From Holophaga sp. (GTDB lineage Bacteria; Acidobacteriota; Holophagae; Holophagales; Holophagaceae), in the NCBI GenBank assembly GCA_016715205.1, contig JADKBC010000008.1:62001-126000 (forward strand): a stretch of 64,000 bases of DNA, given 5' to 3'. Position numbers and translations under genes: made by a program. Below, piece by piece: positions 36,120 through 44,861 of the stretch. Numbering within the stretch: position 1 is the stretch's first letter; every line of letters begins with the position of its first letter. The notes beneath the pieces are model-generated. The model was given only the letters and a program-made list of their open reading frames with translations, did no database searches and was not told the origin of the DNA.

Positions 36120-37763
36120 TCACTCCTGCTTTCCGCCCTGGGGTTTGGCAGAAGGTTCGGGGCCCTTTTCCGGGGGCATTTCACCCACGGCGAGAATGGG
36201 AAACCGGGGAGGTTCGCCCCACATCAGCTTGGAGCGCACCAGCGTGGATTGGAACAGGCCCCAGTAGACCAGCCCATCTGGGCTGCGCGGATCCAGCAGG
36301 TAGAAGGCCAGGCGGCCCAGGGGCTGATCCAAGGGAATCCAGAGGGCGCGATCCAGGTCGGCTTCCAGCCAGGGCAGGATCAGTGGTTTGGTCAGTGGCG
36401 CTTGTTTCCAGGTGCCTTTCAGGCTGAGCGGAAATACGCCCTGGAAGGTATCCGGGGAGAGCTCGCGCCCCGTTTCGTGGAAATGCAGGACAGGTCGACC
36501 CTTGGGGCGGGCCGTGCCGGGCAAGACCTTGATGCCGTGGCGTTCCAGGTGGGATTTCACCAGGTCGGCGTGAATGGGATCCACCAGGTAGCCGTCGGGC
36601 AGGCTGACCAGATCCAGATCCTTCCAGGTAAGAAAGGCGGGCAGGGTCATGGTGGTGCGGGCCTTTTCGCCGATGATCTGGCGATCGGCATTGCGGATGG
36701 GCGTCACCACCTCGAAGGGAAAGGTTTCCGTGGCCACGGGCTCGAAATTCAGGGGCAGGGCGGCGGGCTTCGTCTTCCAACGGGTCTCTGCGGCATGGGT
36801 TTGCTGGCGGATCTCGGCGCGGTGCGCCACGGCCCATTCCAGGCAGGCGGTCACGAAGCGCCGCGTGGTCTCAATGCGTTTGGGATAGCTGAGGTACACG
36901 TAGCATTCGGAAAGAATGCCAATGCGATGGCGCAGGGCCTGGTAGTTCACGAGATACCGGGGCAGGGGATGCACTTCGCCCCATTTCTCGGGGGTACCTC
37001 CTTTCCGACCCGGTTCGTCGGGCTCGAAATCACCGTAATCGTAGGTGGGCAGCCCCTGCTGTTTGAGCCCAGCGCGGACTTCCGTGAGCATGCGGCGATT
37101 GAAGAGCTGAAGTTCAGGGTCGTTACCCAGGGCCGCCGCCGCCGCATAGGTGAGGTGGAAGCCGTGGCAACTGCCATCGGTGGTGTGGAGGTCCATCACC
37201 ACCAGCGGATCGAATTCCCGTTCCATGGCCAGGAGGAACTGGGTGGAAGCGGCTTCTGCCTTCATTAAGTCGCGGTTCAGATCCAGCCCCCGGGCGTTTT
37301 CCCGTCGACCCACACCACTGGCGGGGTTGGGCTGCCAGCGGCGGATGGCGGAATTCAGCGCATCGGTGCCATCGGCGTTGTAGGCGGGCATCACGATCAA
37401 ATCGAGGTGCTTGCGCAACTCTGGGTGCTTGCCGGCCAGGAGTTCGCGCACGAAGATCTGGATGGCTTCCTTACCTTCCACCTCACCCGCGTGGATATTG
37501 GCGTTCACATACACGCGCAACGCGTCAGGGCCCGTGGCGGGAAGCCGCCAGGCCATGAGTGGTGCGCCACCTTCGGCGTGGGTGGGCGCGCCCTTGGGGC
37601 GGTAGGGCTTCAGGGCCGGGTAGCGTTTCGCAAGGTCCCCCATGTAGGCCCGCACGTCGGCAGTGGTGCTGGTGCGCTGGTAATTGCTGCGCTCGGGCGC
37701 CGTGAGTGGAACTTCCTGGGCCGACAACAGCAGACCCGCACAGAAGAGGGACGCAAGGGTCAT
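36120..37763 (-). CDS. M14 family zinc carboxypeptidase, secreted
   Basis: A 547-residue enzyme. Signal peptide ends near LLSAQ (about 15). The M14 zinc ligands appear as HAGEVEGKE (H-x-x-E, about 90-98) and a later His in DLHTTDGS (about 188-195), with the ENARGLDLNRDLMK motif supplying the catalytic-site Asn/Arg. It removes C-terminal residues from peptides, probably outside the cytoplasm. The C-terminal third (about 330-547) is a beta-rich accessory region without recognisable motif. ATG at 37763 follows GAGGAGCCCTGC. Its place beside four M16 genes suggests a peptide-scavenging island. Confidence 0.9.
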   Translation of the reverse strand: MTLASLFCAGLLLSAQEVPLTAPERSNYQRTSTTADVRAYMGDLAKRYPALKPYRPKGAPTHAEGGAPLMAWRLPATGPDALRVYVNANIHAGEVEGKEAIQIFVRELLAGKHPELRKHLDLIVMPAYNADGTDALNSAIRRWQPNPASGVGRRENARGLDLNRDLMKAEAASTQFLLAMEREFDPLVVMDLHTTDGSCHGFHLTYAAAAALGNDPELQLFNRRMLTEVRAGLKQQGLPTYDYGDFEPDEPGRKGGTPEKWGEVHPLPRYLVNYQALRHRIGILSECYVYLSYPKRIETTRRFVTACLEWAVAHRAEIRQQTHAAETRWKTKPAALPLNFEPVATETFPFEVVTPIRNADRQIIGEKARTTMTLPAFLTWKDLDLVSLPDGYLVDPIHADLVKSHLERHGIKVLPGTARPKGRPVLHFHETGRELSPDTFQGVFPLSLKGTWKQAPLTKPLILPWLEADLDRALWIPLDQPLGRLAFYLLDPRSPDGLVYWGLFQSTLVRSKLMWGEPPRFPILAVGEMPPEKGPEPSAKPQGGKQE

Positions 37764-37961
37764 GGCAGGGCTCCTCTCAAGCGCACGGATGAGGTTGGAA
37801 AGCAGGTCTAAAGAATCACAAGAGCAGCGGCAGAGGGCACAGAGGAAAGGATCAAACATCACAATGCGATGCTTGCCTCTGTGACCTTCGGCGGTTCAAC
37901 AATGCGTCCACGTGTTCTGACCGCAAAATCTGTTCTGAAACGGAACAAGGAAATTGCGAAG

Positions 37962-38423
37962 CTACCGTGCCTGGACCGAAGGTGCCGGTTCCAGGTTGGT
38001 TCGGGCTTTCTGGGGGAATGCGCCGCGATTGATGGCCACAAAGGACGTCAGCAGGAAAAAGAGCATGGCCAGCATGGCTGCGCCGCGCTTGCCCGTGGCC
38101 AGGGCCTTGGGGGCCATCTCGGAGACGGCCAGCAGGAACAGAACCAGCAGCAGCTTGACGTGGAGATAGTGGGGGGCCAGGGGATTACGGTCACCGGCCC
38201 GGTACAGGATGACCAGCAGCAGAATGCCCAGGACCAGGGCGATGCGGAAGGACCACGACACGACCTTCTTCCAGATGGTGGCGGCGAGTCCCCGGAGATC
38301 CTCGCGTTCATCCTCGAAGCCCGAAAGCAGCAGGGCGATCACGATGCCGCCGCCGCCCACGGCCATGGCCACGAAATGGAGCCATTTCACCAGGTCGTAT
38401 AACTGAAAATCAAAATGGGGCAT
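37962..38423 (-). CDS. Four-helix integral membrane protein, CopD/HemJ-like, unknown
   Basis: A 153-residue membrane protein with four hydrophobic helices (about 10-32, 52-72, 84-104, 113-133). The first helix carries VKWLHFVAMAVGGGG, and HYLHVKLLLVL opens the third; His residues in such positions are seen in HemJ/CopD/DUF2269-like small membrane proteins and could bind heme or metal. The assignment to one family is not certain. Transcribed alone, between the M14 peptidase gene and arginine deiminase gene; the 198-base spacer after it (37764-37961) contains nothing I recognise. Confidence 0.55.
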   Translation of the reverse strand: MPHFDFQLYDLVKWLHFVAMAVGGGGIVIALLLSGFEDEREDLRGLAATIWKKVVSWSFRIALVLGILLLVILYRAGDRNPLAPHYLHVKLLLVLFLLAVSEMAPKALATGKRGAAMLAMLFFLLTSFVAINRGAFPQKARTNLEPAPSVQAR

Positions 38424-38450
38424 GGAAACCTCGGGGTTGTTGGGTTCAGA

Positions 38451-39752
38451 TTACGCGCTTACGCGGGATAGCGGCATGGTCATGCAGCGGGGGCCGCCGC
38501 GGGCCCTGGACAGTTCACCGCATTCGAGCTGGATCAGATACTTTTTGCCATCTAATAGATTGATGCCGGGATCGGCCAGAAGTTTTTTCACGGGCAGGAT
38601 GGTGTAGCCGTTTTTCGCCAGTTCCTCGGCGGTGCCCGTGTTGCGGCTGTAGCTGAAGATCACGCCTGGGGCCATGGCAAAGGCGTTGGCGCCATCGGTC
38701 CACTGCTCCCGCTGCTGTTTGATGTAGTCCTGACCACCGCAGGCGATGGGCTTCAGATCAATGCCCACCTGTCTCAGGCTCTTCAATAGGCTGGGCTGGG
38801 TGGTGAAGCGCAGTTCTTCGTTGCGCAGATCGATGGACATGACGTTGAGCAATTCACTGCTCTTGCCCGCGAAGAAGGGGGGGAACACTAGGCATTCGTC
38901 CTGGCTGGTGCGGGTGAAGACCGTGTCCAGATGCATGGCCGACCGGATGGGCGGCATGAGCACCATGAGCAGGTGCTCGAAACCGGTTTCTCCACTGCGG
39001 TAATGGTCCCGCAGGCTTTCGGCCAGATGATGCACGGCGTCGGTGCTGGTGCGTTCGGAGCAACCGATGGCCAACACCTTGTCGCTGAGCACCAGCATGT
39101 CGCCCCCTTCCATGGCCAGGGGCGCACGGATTTCGCCCTTGAGCAGGGGCGTCACCTGGTCGTAGAGTCGCGCCCGGTCTGGTGTGTGGCGCAGGCGGGG
39201 ATGGTGGCGGAACACGTAGCTGAGGATCAGCGGTTCGCGCTCCCGGGCCCAGGTGGCCATGGAGTTGATGGAATAGGCCGTGCCCAGCACAGCTGCGGGG
39301 TCGCGCATGAAGAGCAGATTGGGGATGGGGCGCAGGCGGTACTCAAAACCGCGCTGCCAGTGGGTGTGGCCGGGGATGTCATCCCAGGCGATGCCGGTGA
39401 TGATGCTGCGGGCGCACTGATCCGAAGGCATGTCGCGCAGGAGGTTGCAGGTGGCATCGGTTAGGTTCACCAGGCGGCGCAGATCCTCGATGAAGGCCAG
39501 CTTGGCGCCCTCTTCAGCCATGGCTTCCACAAAGAGATCCTGAATATCGAGTACCTCGTCAGCCACCCGGGCCAGGGCGCCCCGGAACAGGGCGTGCTCA
39601 TCCCGGGCCTGCTCGCCATGCAGGATGTCGTCGAAGAGCAGCTTCTCCATGATGGTGGGCACCATCAGGTCCACTTCCAGACCGGGATTGTGGATGACGA
39701 CTTGTTTCAGGCGGTCAATTTCAGAAAAAACCGAAAGATGAATGGGGTCCAT
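38451..39752 (-). CDS. arcA: Arginine deiminase
   Basis: A 433-residue guanidino-modifying enzyme that converts arginine to citrulline and ammonia. Visible active-site elements: NLLFMRDPAA (Asp), MEGGDMLVL, MHLDTVFT (His-x-Asp), and the nucleophilic Cys in RGGPRCMTMPLSR at the C-terminus, all typical of the arginine deiminase family. The usual partners (ornithine carbamoyltransferase, carbamate kinase, ArcD antiporter) are not in this window. ATG at 39752 has GGAG-like AGCCTGTC upstream; the in-frame upstream ATG at 39788 gives a hydrophobic MNPAVFIFLEPV extension unlikely for a cytosolic enzyme. Divergent from ahpC. Confidence 0.93.
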   Translation of the reverse strand: MDPIHLSVFSEIDRLKQVVIHNPGLEVDLMVPTIMEKLLFDDILHGEQARDEHALFRGALARVADEVLDIQDLFVEAMAEEGAKLAFIEDLRRLVNLTDATCNLLRDMPSDQCARSIITGIAWDDIPGHTHWQRGFEYRLRPIPNLLFMRDPAAVLGTAYSINSMATWAREREPLILSYVFRHHPRLRHTPDRARLYDQVTPLLKGEIRAPLAMEGGDMLVLSDKVLAIGCSERTSTDAVHHLAESLRDHYRSGETGFEHLLMVLMPPIRSAMHLDTVFTRTSQDECLVFPPFFAGKSSELLNVMSIDLRNEELRFTTQPSLLKSLRQVGIDLKPIACGGQDYIKQQREQWTDGANAFAMAPGVIFSYSRNTGTAEELAKNGYTILPVKKLLADPGINLLDGKKYLIQLECGELSRARGGPRCMTMPLSRVSA

Positions 39753-39895
39753 GACAGGCTCCAGAAAGATAAAAACAGCAGGATTCACTCTACCCAGGAT
39801 GGGGTGGAAAATTTTCTGTAACGCCCAGGGCCCCTTGCGAGCCTAAAGGCATTAGGTAACCCTTTTCGGGACTAACCCTAACCTTTGGAGGCACC

Positions 39896-40480
39896 ATGGC
39901 CGCATTTGTCACCCAGCCCGCACCCCAGTTCAAGGCCGACGCCCTTGTGGATGGCCAGTTTAAGGAAGTGGCCCTTTCCGATTTCAAGGGCAAGAAGGTG
40001 GTGCTGTTCTTCTATCCCCTCGATTTCACCTTCGTTTGCCCCACTGAGATCCTGGCCTTTTCCGATGCCAAGGCCGAATTCGACGCCCGCAATACTGTGG
40101 TGCTGGGCGTTTCCGTGGATTCCAAGTTCAGCCATTGGGCCTGGACCCAGATGGAACGCAAAGAGGGTGGCATCAAGGGCATTACCTACCCCCTGGTTTC
40201 CGACCTCAACAAGACCATCGCCCAGGATTACGGCGTGCTGCTATCCGCTGGGGTTGCGCTGCGCGGCCTCTTTATCATTGATGCCGATGACAAGCAGACC
40301 ATCCGCCACATCACCATCAACGACCTGCCCCTGGGCCGCAACGTGGAAGAGGCCCAGCGCCTGCTGGACGCCATCGACTTCAGCAACGAACACGGTGAAG
40401 TCTGCCCCGCCAATTGGAAGAAGGGCGACAAAGCTATGACGCCTACGTTTGATGGGCTGAAGGCCTTCAGCTCGAAGTAA
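39896..40480 (+). CDS. ahpC: Typical 2-Cys peroxiredoxin (AhpC/TSA)
   Basis: A 194-residue thiol peroxidase. The peroxidatic Cys is in FTFVCPTEI (about residue 49) and the resolving Cys in GEVCPANW (about 171), defining the 2-Cys AhpC/Prx1 class; the C-terminal GEVCPANWKKGDKAM is followed by a typical tail. It reduces H2O2 and organic peroxides using thioredoxin or AhpF-like reductants; no reductase gene is adjacent. GGAGG precedes the ATG by six bases. The last 14 codons and the following terminator are duplicated 217 bases downstream. Confidence 0.96.
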   Translation: MAAFVTQPAPQFKADALVDGQFKEVALSDFKGKKVVLFFYPLDFTFVCPTEILAFSDAKAEFDARNTVVLGVSVDSKFSHWAWTQMERKEGGIKGITYPLVSDLNKTIAQDYGVLLSAGVALRGLFIIDADDKQTIRHITINDLPLGRNVEEAQRLLDAIDFSNEHGEVCPANWKKGDKAMTPTFDGLKAFSSK

Positions 40481-40498
40481 GGTTGGTCGTATCCCCTG

Positions 40499-40523
40499 GA
40501 ACGGGCGCCGAGGGCGCCCGTTC
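40499..40523 (+). terminator. Terminator hairpin downstream of ahpC (first copy)
   Basis: GAACGGGCGCC-GAG-GGCGCCCGTTC, a perfect 11-bp stem 18 bases after the ahpC stop, followed by CGCTTTGT. A weak U-tract suggests moderate efficiency; a second copy at 40716-40740 may back it up. Confidence 0.7.
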
Positions 40524-40573
40524 GCTTTGTCGCATAAACAGGTGGAATGACTTTGTGCCATGGTCACCCGACG

Positions 40574-40652
40574 CGCCGAAGGCGTGGAGGGGGACGACGG
40601 TCTGGCTCGTAGAGCTAGAGCCGCCCGCAGGGCGCGGGCCGCGTAGGCCCGC
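40574..40652. repeat. Intergenic array of short hairpins with GNA-type loops
   Basis: Consecutive small hairpins: CGCC-GAA-GGCG (40574-40584), GCTC-GTA-GAGC (40605-40615), GCCC-GCA-GGGC (40623-40633) and GCGGGCC-GCGTA-GGCCCGC (40634-40652). Three have GNA triloops on the plus strand, as in the array at 2451-2547. No coding capacity. Lies between the two copies of the duplicated ahpC tail. Confidence 0.7.
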
Positions 40653-40715
40653 GTCACGCCCACCTTTGACGGGCTGAAGGCCTTCAGCTCGAAGCAAGGT
40701 TGGTCGTGTTCCATG

Positions 40716-40740
40716 GAACGGGCGCCGAAAGGCGCCCGTT
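40716..40740 (+). terminator. Second copy of the ahpC terminator hairpin
   Basis: GAACGGGCGCC-GAAA-GGCGCCCGTT followed by TGCGTTAG. Derived from the duplication of the ahpC tail; loop differs from the first copy. Confidence 0.55.
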
Positions 40741-40879
40741 TGCGTTAGAGGAGGACGAAGAGGAATGGCTTTCGGTCGTGTTCGCTTGACGTACCAACGA
40801 CGTGGAGGGGGCCGGAACGGGCGTGGCTGCGAAGGTTTCGCAAGCCCCTTCAGAACGCTGGAGGTTCTGTTGATCAACC

Positions 40880-40908
40880 TTGAATGCCCCATGGTTTGAT
40901 GTATTCTC
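40880..40908 (+). promoter_or_regulatory. Candidate sigma-70 type promoter of the hybrid histidine kinase
   Basis: TTGAAT at 40880 and TATTCT at 40903 are 17 bases apart and resemble -35 and -10 elements. If used, the kinase start must lie downstream, favouring the TTG at 40928. Inference from sequence match only. Confidence 0.35.
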
Positions 40909-40927
40909 TTTGCCACTGGTTTCCCCC

Positions 40928-43900
40928 TTGACGCGAAAAACGAACCTTCAATTTGGCCCACTTCTTTTTCTTGCGCTGATTGTCGTGAGTTTGACGGTGG
41001 TCTATTTCGGTCTGCGAGGTTTGGCCGATCGACGTGCCGGTGCGGTGCACCAAGCCGAAATTCACACCCAGAATCTTGCTCAGGCCCTGGATATGAGCCT
41101 CTCGGCCACAATCAGGCAAATCGATCAGTCATTACTTACGGTGATTGCTGAACTAGAGTGCAGCCAGGCCATTGGGCACCAAGACCCGGCAAGGCTGAGG
41201 CAGGTGATCGAGACTCAAGAGAGGCTGCTTTCAGGAGCGGTGGCGATTCGAGTCACCGATGCGGAAGGATCTTTGATCATTCGTCATCCGAATGAAAAGG
41301 CGCTCACCCACCTCCAAGATTGCCCATTCTGGGTACCGCTCCGGGAGGATGCCCAAGCCAATCTATTCATTTCTGATCCGCTTTTGGATCCTTTCACGAA
41401 GCAATGGGTGATCGCAATTGCCAGGCGGTACAGTCTGCCAGGCGGCAGATTTGGCGGTGTGGTCGTAATCCCGGTGTTGATTGATCGCCTTCAGAAAGTC
41501 CTGTCTGGATTCCAAATCGGTGAAGGCGGAACTCTGACCTTGAGAAACAGCGAAGGTGGCTTTGTAACACGGCACCCGGTCATGGTGAGCGGCAGGGCGT
41601 TATCCATCGGGGATAAGGAAGTCTCAGATGAACTTCGGTCCATTCTTGGCTCGGGGATTCAGCAAAAGTCCTATTTCGCAGTTACCCGCTTCGACCAGAC
41701 CAAGCGAATCCACTCCTTCCGGCGGATGAAATCCCTTCCCCTGGTTGTTGTGGCGAGCATGACGGAGTCGGATTATCTATCCCAGTGGCGCATCGATCAG
41801 CGAAAGACACTCATCAGGATTGGTGCGGCCATTTTGGGGTTCTGGATTTTTGCGGGAGTGATTTGGCGACTCGGGCAGGCCCATGATCAGGCCAAATTGA
41901 AAATGTTGGAATCCGTTCGGGAATCAGAAACGGATTACCGGAACCTCTTCGAAATGGCCAATGACGCCATTCTTGTGTTTGAACCTGAAGAAGAAATCAT
42001 TCTGGCTGTCAATCAATCGGCCTGCGCGATTTATGGCTTCGACCGCGACGAGTTGATTGGCATGGATTTAAAAAAATTGACCAAGGATATTTCCCTTGGT
42101 CGTAAGCGCATTCAAGAGCTGGCGGGGTCCACTTCAAACCACATTTTTGAAACCATCCAATTCAACAAGCGTAATGAGGAAATCCATTTTCAAATCAATT
42201 CCTCAGTCATTACCTTTCAGGGGAAAAGAGCCATCCTCAGCTTGAATCGGGATATCACCGAGCGGAAGAAAACGAAGGAGGCACTGGCTGCGCAATCGAC
42301 GGCTCTGGCAGCGGTCATCGATAACAATCCATTGTCCATCCAGATCCTGGACAGCGAAGGGCGAACCGTTCGCACCAATCCCGCCTTTTTGAAACTCTTC
42401 GGCGCAATCCCGCCCCCAGACTATTGCATGTTTACCGATCCCACTCTGGCCGCTCAGGGGTTGACTTCACTGTTTGATCGAATCCGTGCGGGCGAGGTTG
42501 TCTACTTCCCGGAAACCTCGTACAACGTTCACGATCTTTTTCCAGAGAATCCTGATTGCCCAGTTTGGGTTCGAGCCATTGGCTTTCCCATTTTGGGGGC
42601 GGATAAGCTGCCAGAGCGGTTTGTCCTTGTGCACGAGGACGTTTCTCTACGCCGCAAGGCGGAGCAGGCCCTGCGGGAGAGTGAACAACAGTTCCGCAGT
42701 TACGTGGACAATTCACCTTTCGGGATTTTTATTTGTGATGAAACGGGGCGCCTCCTCCAGGTCAACCCTGCTGCGACAGTTATCACGGGGTACACCCGAG
42801 AAGAATTATTGACGCTGAGTTTTCACGCTCTCATCCCACCAGAAGCGCTCGAATTGGTAATGAATTCATTTAGGCACTTGATTGAAACAGGTCAGATCAA
42901 GGGTGAATTCGCGTTCAAGCGAAAAAATGGCCAGGTTGGAATGATGGCAGCCGATGGTGTGCGCCTATCCTCCACTCGATTCATGGCCATGATTGTCGAT
43001 GTTTCTGATCGAGTTCGAATCGAGAAGGAAGCCCAACAAAAGGAGCGCTATCAGCGTGCGCTGTTGGACAACTTCCCCTTTGCGGTTTGGCTCAAGGACC
43101 CAGAGAGTCGTTTTCTTTCCGTGAATCAAGGCTTTGCCAAAATTTTTGGCATGAACTCTCCAGAAGATGCGGTGGGCAAAACAGATTTCGACATCGCCCC
43201 CACTGAACTGGCCGAAGCCTATCGGGCAGATGATCGAATGGTCATGTCAATGCGTCAGAACAATGTGACTGAGGAAGAAATCCTGACGGATGGCATACGG
43301 AAATGGTTTGAAACGTACAAGGCACCTGTCCTGGACAACAATGGAGAACTTCTTGGTACGGTTGGGTTTGCCCGGGATATCACCCAACAAAAACAGGCGG
43401 AAGAGCTCAAGGCAAAATTCCAGGCTCAGCTTCGCCAGTCCCAGAAAATGGAAAGCCTCGGCACCTTGGCCGGTGGTGTTGCCCACGACATGAACAATGT
43501 GCTGGGGGCTATTCTCGGTCTGGCTTCGGGGAATATCGTGTCCCAACCCGAAGGCACTCCCACCCATCGAGCGTTTAAGACGATTATCCGGGCGGCCGAA
43601 CGAGGCGGGAAAATGGTCAAGGGGTTGCTGACCTTTGCGCGGCAGAGTCCTACCGAGATTCACGAATTGGATGTGAACGCCATTCTCCTGGAGGAAGTGC
43701 GGTTGTTGGAACGTACGACCTTGTCGAAGGTGTATCTAAAAACCGAGTTTGCTTCAGATCTTCGGATGATGCGCGGCGATGCAAGTTCCCTGAGTCACGC
43801 CTTCATGAACCTGTGCGTGAATGCTGTGGATGCCATGCCGGGATCAGGCACCCTGACCCTTCAAACTAAAAATTGGGGCCAGGACTGGATCGAGGTGGTC

Positions 43901-44524
43901 GTCCAGGACACAGGGATTGGAATGACCCCGGAGATCCTGGAGAAGGCCATGGATCCATTTTTCACCACCAAAGAAGTGGGCAAAGGTACAGGACTTGGCC
44001 TTTCGATGGTGTATCAGGCCGTTAAGTTGCACCAGGGCGAGATCGACATTCAAAGTGCAGTGGGTCAGGGGACGCGCGTTGCTATGCGATTCCCTGCCTC
44101 CCTTGATTCGGCTCGCGCCCCGGAACCCCTCGCGACGGAAAAAACGGTGAAGTCTTGCCAGGCCTTGACCATCTTGGTCGTGGATGATGATGAGTTGATC
44201 CAGAGCACCACCCAGGCGCTATTGGAAATCCTGGGACATACGGTTGTGATCACCGGCTGTGGCGAAGATTCGTTGGCCAAACTTGAGGCTGGGTATGAGC
44301 CCGATCTCGTGATCTTGGATATGAACATGCCCGGGCTCGGCGGGGCCGGCACATTGCCGCGCATTCGCAGTTTGCGCCCCACCTTGCCTATCCTTCTCGC
44401 CACGGGGAGAGTGGATCAATTCGCCTCGGATCTTGCAGGCGCCCATCCCCATGTCACCTTGCTTTCCAAGCCCTACTCCATGGCCGAGCTCCGGCAGTAT
44501 CTAGAGGCTCTCGGGGCTAAGTAA
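40928..44524 (+). CDS. Hybrid histidine kinase with periplasmic sensor, PAS domains and receiver
   Basis: About 1198 residues. Order: membrane helix (about 10-30), extracytoplasmic dCache-like sensor (about 35-275), second helix (about 290-312), several PAS domains (about 330-450, 460-570, 585-700, 710-830), HisKA with GGVAHDMNN (His about 853), HATPase with NAVDAMP, DTGIGM and GTGLGLS, and a receiver domain (about 1090-1195) with DDD, ILDMN (phospho-Asp) and SKP. It autophosphorylates on His and passes the phosphate to its own receiver; no partner regulator is adjacent. The start is uncertain: no ATG is near, so TTG at 40928 (or 40880) is assumed. The gene is more AT-rich than its neighbours, perhaps acquired. 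Confidence 0.9.
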   Translation: MTRKTNLQFGPLLFLALIVVSLTVVYFGLRGLADRRAGAVHQAEIHTQNLAQALDMSLSATIRQIDQSLLTVIAELECSQAIGHQDPARLRQVIETQERLLSGAVAIRVTDAEGSLIIRHPNEKALTHLQDCPFWVPLREDAQANLFISDPLLDPFTKQWVIAIARRYSLPGGRFGGVVVIPVLIDRLQKVLSGFQIGEGGTLTLRNSEGGFVTRHPVMVSGRALSIGDKEVSDELRSILGSGIQQKSYFAVTRFDQTKRIHSFRRMKSLPLVVVASMTESDYLSQWRIDQRKTLIRIGAAILGFWIFAGVIWRLGQAHDQAKLKMLESVRESETDYRNLFEMANDAILVFEPEEEIILAVNQSACAIYGFDRDELIGMDLKKLTKDISLGRKRIQELAGSTSNHIFETIQFNKRNEEIHFQINSSVITFQGKRAILSLNRDITERKKTKEALAAQSTALAAVIDNNPLSIQILDSEGRTVRTNPAFLKLFGAIPPPDYCMFTDPTLAAQGLTSLFDRIRAGEVVYFPETSYNVHDLFPENPDCPVWVRAIGFPILGADKLPERFVLVHEDVSLRRKAEQALRESEQQFRSYVDNSPFGIFICDETGRLLQVNPAATVITGYTREELLTLSFHALIPPEALELVMNSFRHLIETGQIKGEFAFKRKNGQVGMMAADGVRLSSTRFMAMIVDVSDRVRIEKEAQQKERYQRALLDNFPFAVWLKDPESRFLSVNQGFAKIFGMNSPEDAVGKTDFDIAPTELAEAYRADDRMVMSMRQNNVTEEEILTDGIRKWFETYKAPVLDNNGELLGTVGFARDITQQKQAEELKAKFQAQLRQSQKMESLGTLAGGVAHDMNNVLGAILGLASGNIVSQPEGTPTHRAFKTIIRAAERGGKMVKGLLTFARQSPTEIHELDVNAILLEEVRLLERTTLSKVYLKTEFASDLRMMRGDASSLSHAFMNLCVNAVDAMPGSGTLTLQTKNWGQDWIEVVVQDTGIGMTPEILEKAMDPFFTTKEVGKGTGLGLSMVYQAVKLHQGEIDIQSAVGQGTRVAMRFPASLDSARAPEPLATEKTVKSCQALTILVVDDDELIQSTTQALLEILGHTVVITGCGEDSLAKLEAGYEPDLVILDMNMPGLGGAGTLPRIRSLRPTLPILLATGRVDQFASDLAGAHPHVTLLSKPYSMAELRQYLEALGAK

Positions 44525-44861
44525 TACCTGACCTTAGATGGCAGTGGCGCATTTTTGATTAGGCATGCTTGCTTAAGGAAGGGCAAGGCAATGATCGCTG
44601 ACCATGACGAGTGGGTGGAAGAAAGCCCCGCTATGTGAGCCCTCCTGCACCTTCAGGGTCCCGGGCCAATTAGGTAATGCAGACAAAAGATGCTGCACCG
44701 CCCATTCGGGTGCATGCGGTGGGCAAACCTCTGATTGACGATTGGGCAGGTGATGACTTTCCGAGATCCTGGCAGATCAGGGGGGGTGGCCACACAAATC
44801 AGTCGACAGACCGCGCTCAGTCATTACGGAAAAAGAGGGATGAACTCAGTCTCTTTAGATC
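44525..44861. other. Non-coding region between kinase and SnoaL-like gene
   Basis: About 340 bases with no convincing gene on either strand. A few imperfect inverted repeats (GCACCGCCC...GGTGCATGCGGTG near 44695-44725) are visible but match no riboswitch or RNA class I know. Confidence 0.4.

Larger units (their letters stand above)
40439..40740 (+). repeat. Partial duplication of the ahpC 3' end plus its terminator
   Basis: An 84-base segment (40439-40522), covering the last 14 codons of ahpC, its stop codon and the terminator hairpin, recurs at 40656-40740 with about a dozen differences. In the second copy the stop codon TAA is CAA and the terminator loop is GAAA rather than GAG. Between the copies lies an array of mini-hairpins (40574-40652). 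Confidence 0.9.

Noticed and set aside
44525..44861. Possible riboswitch downstream of the kinase
   Set aside because: Some inverted repeats are present, but no match to known consensus cores and it is at the 3' side of both flanking genes.
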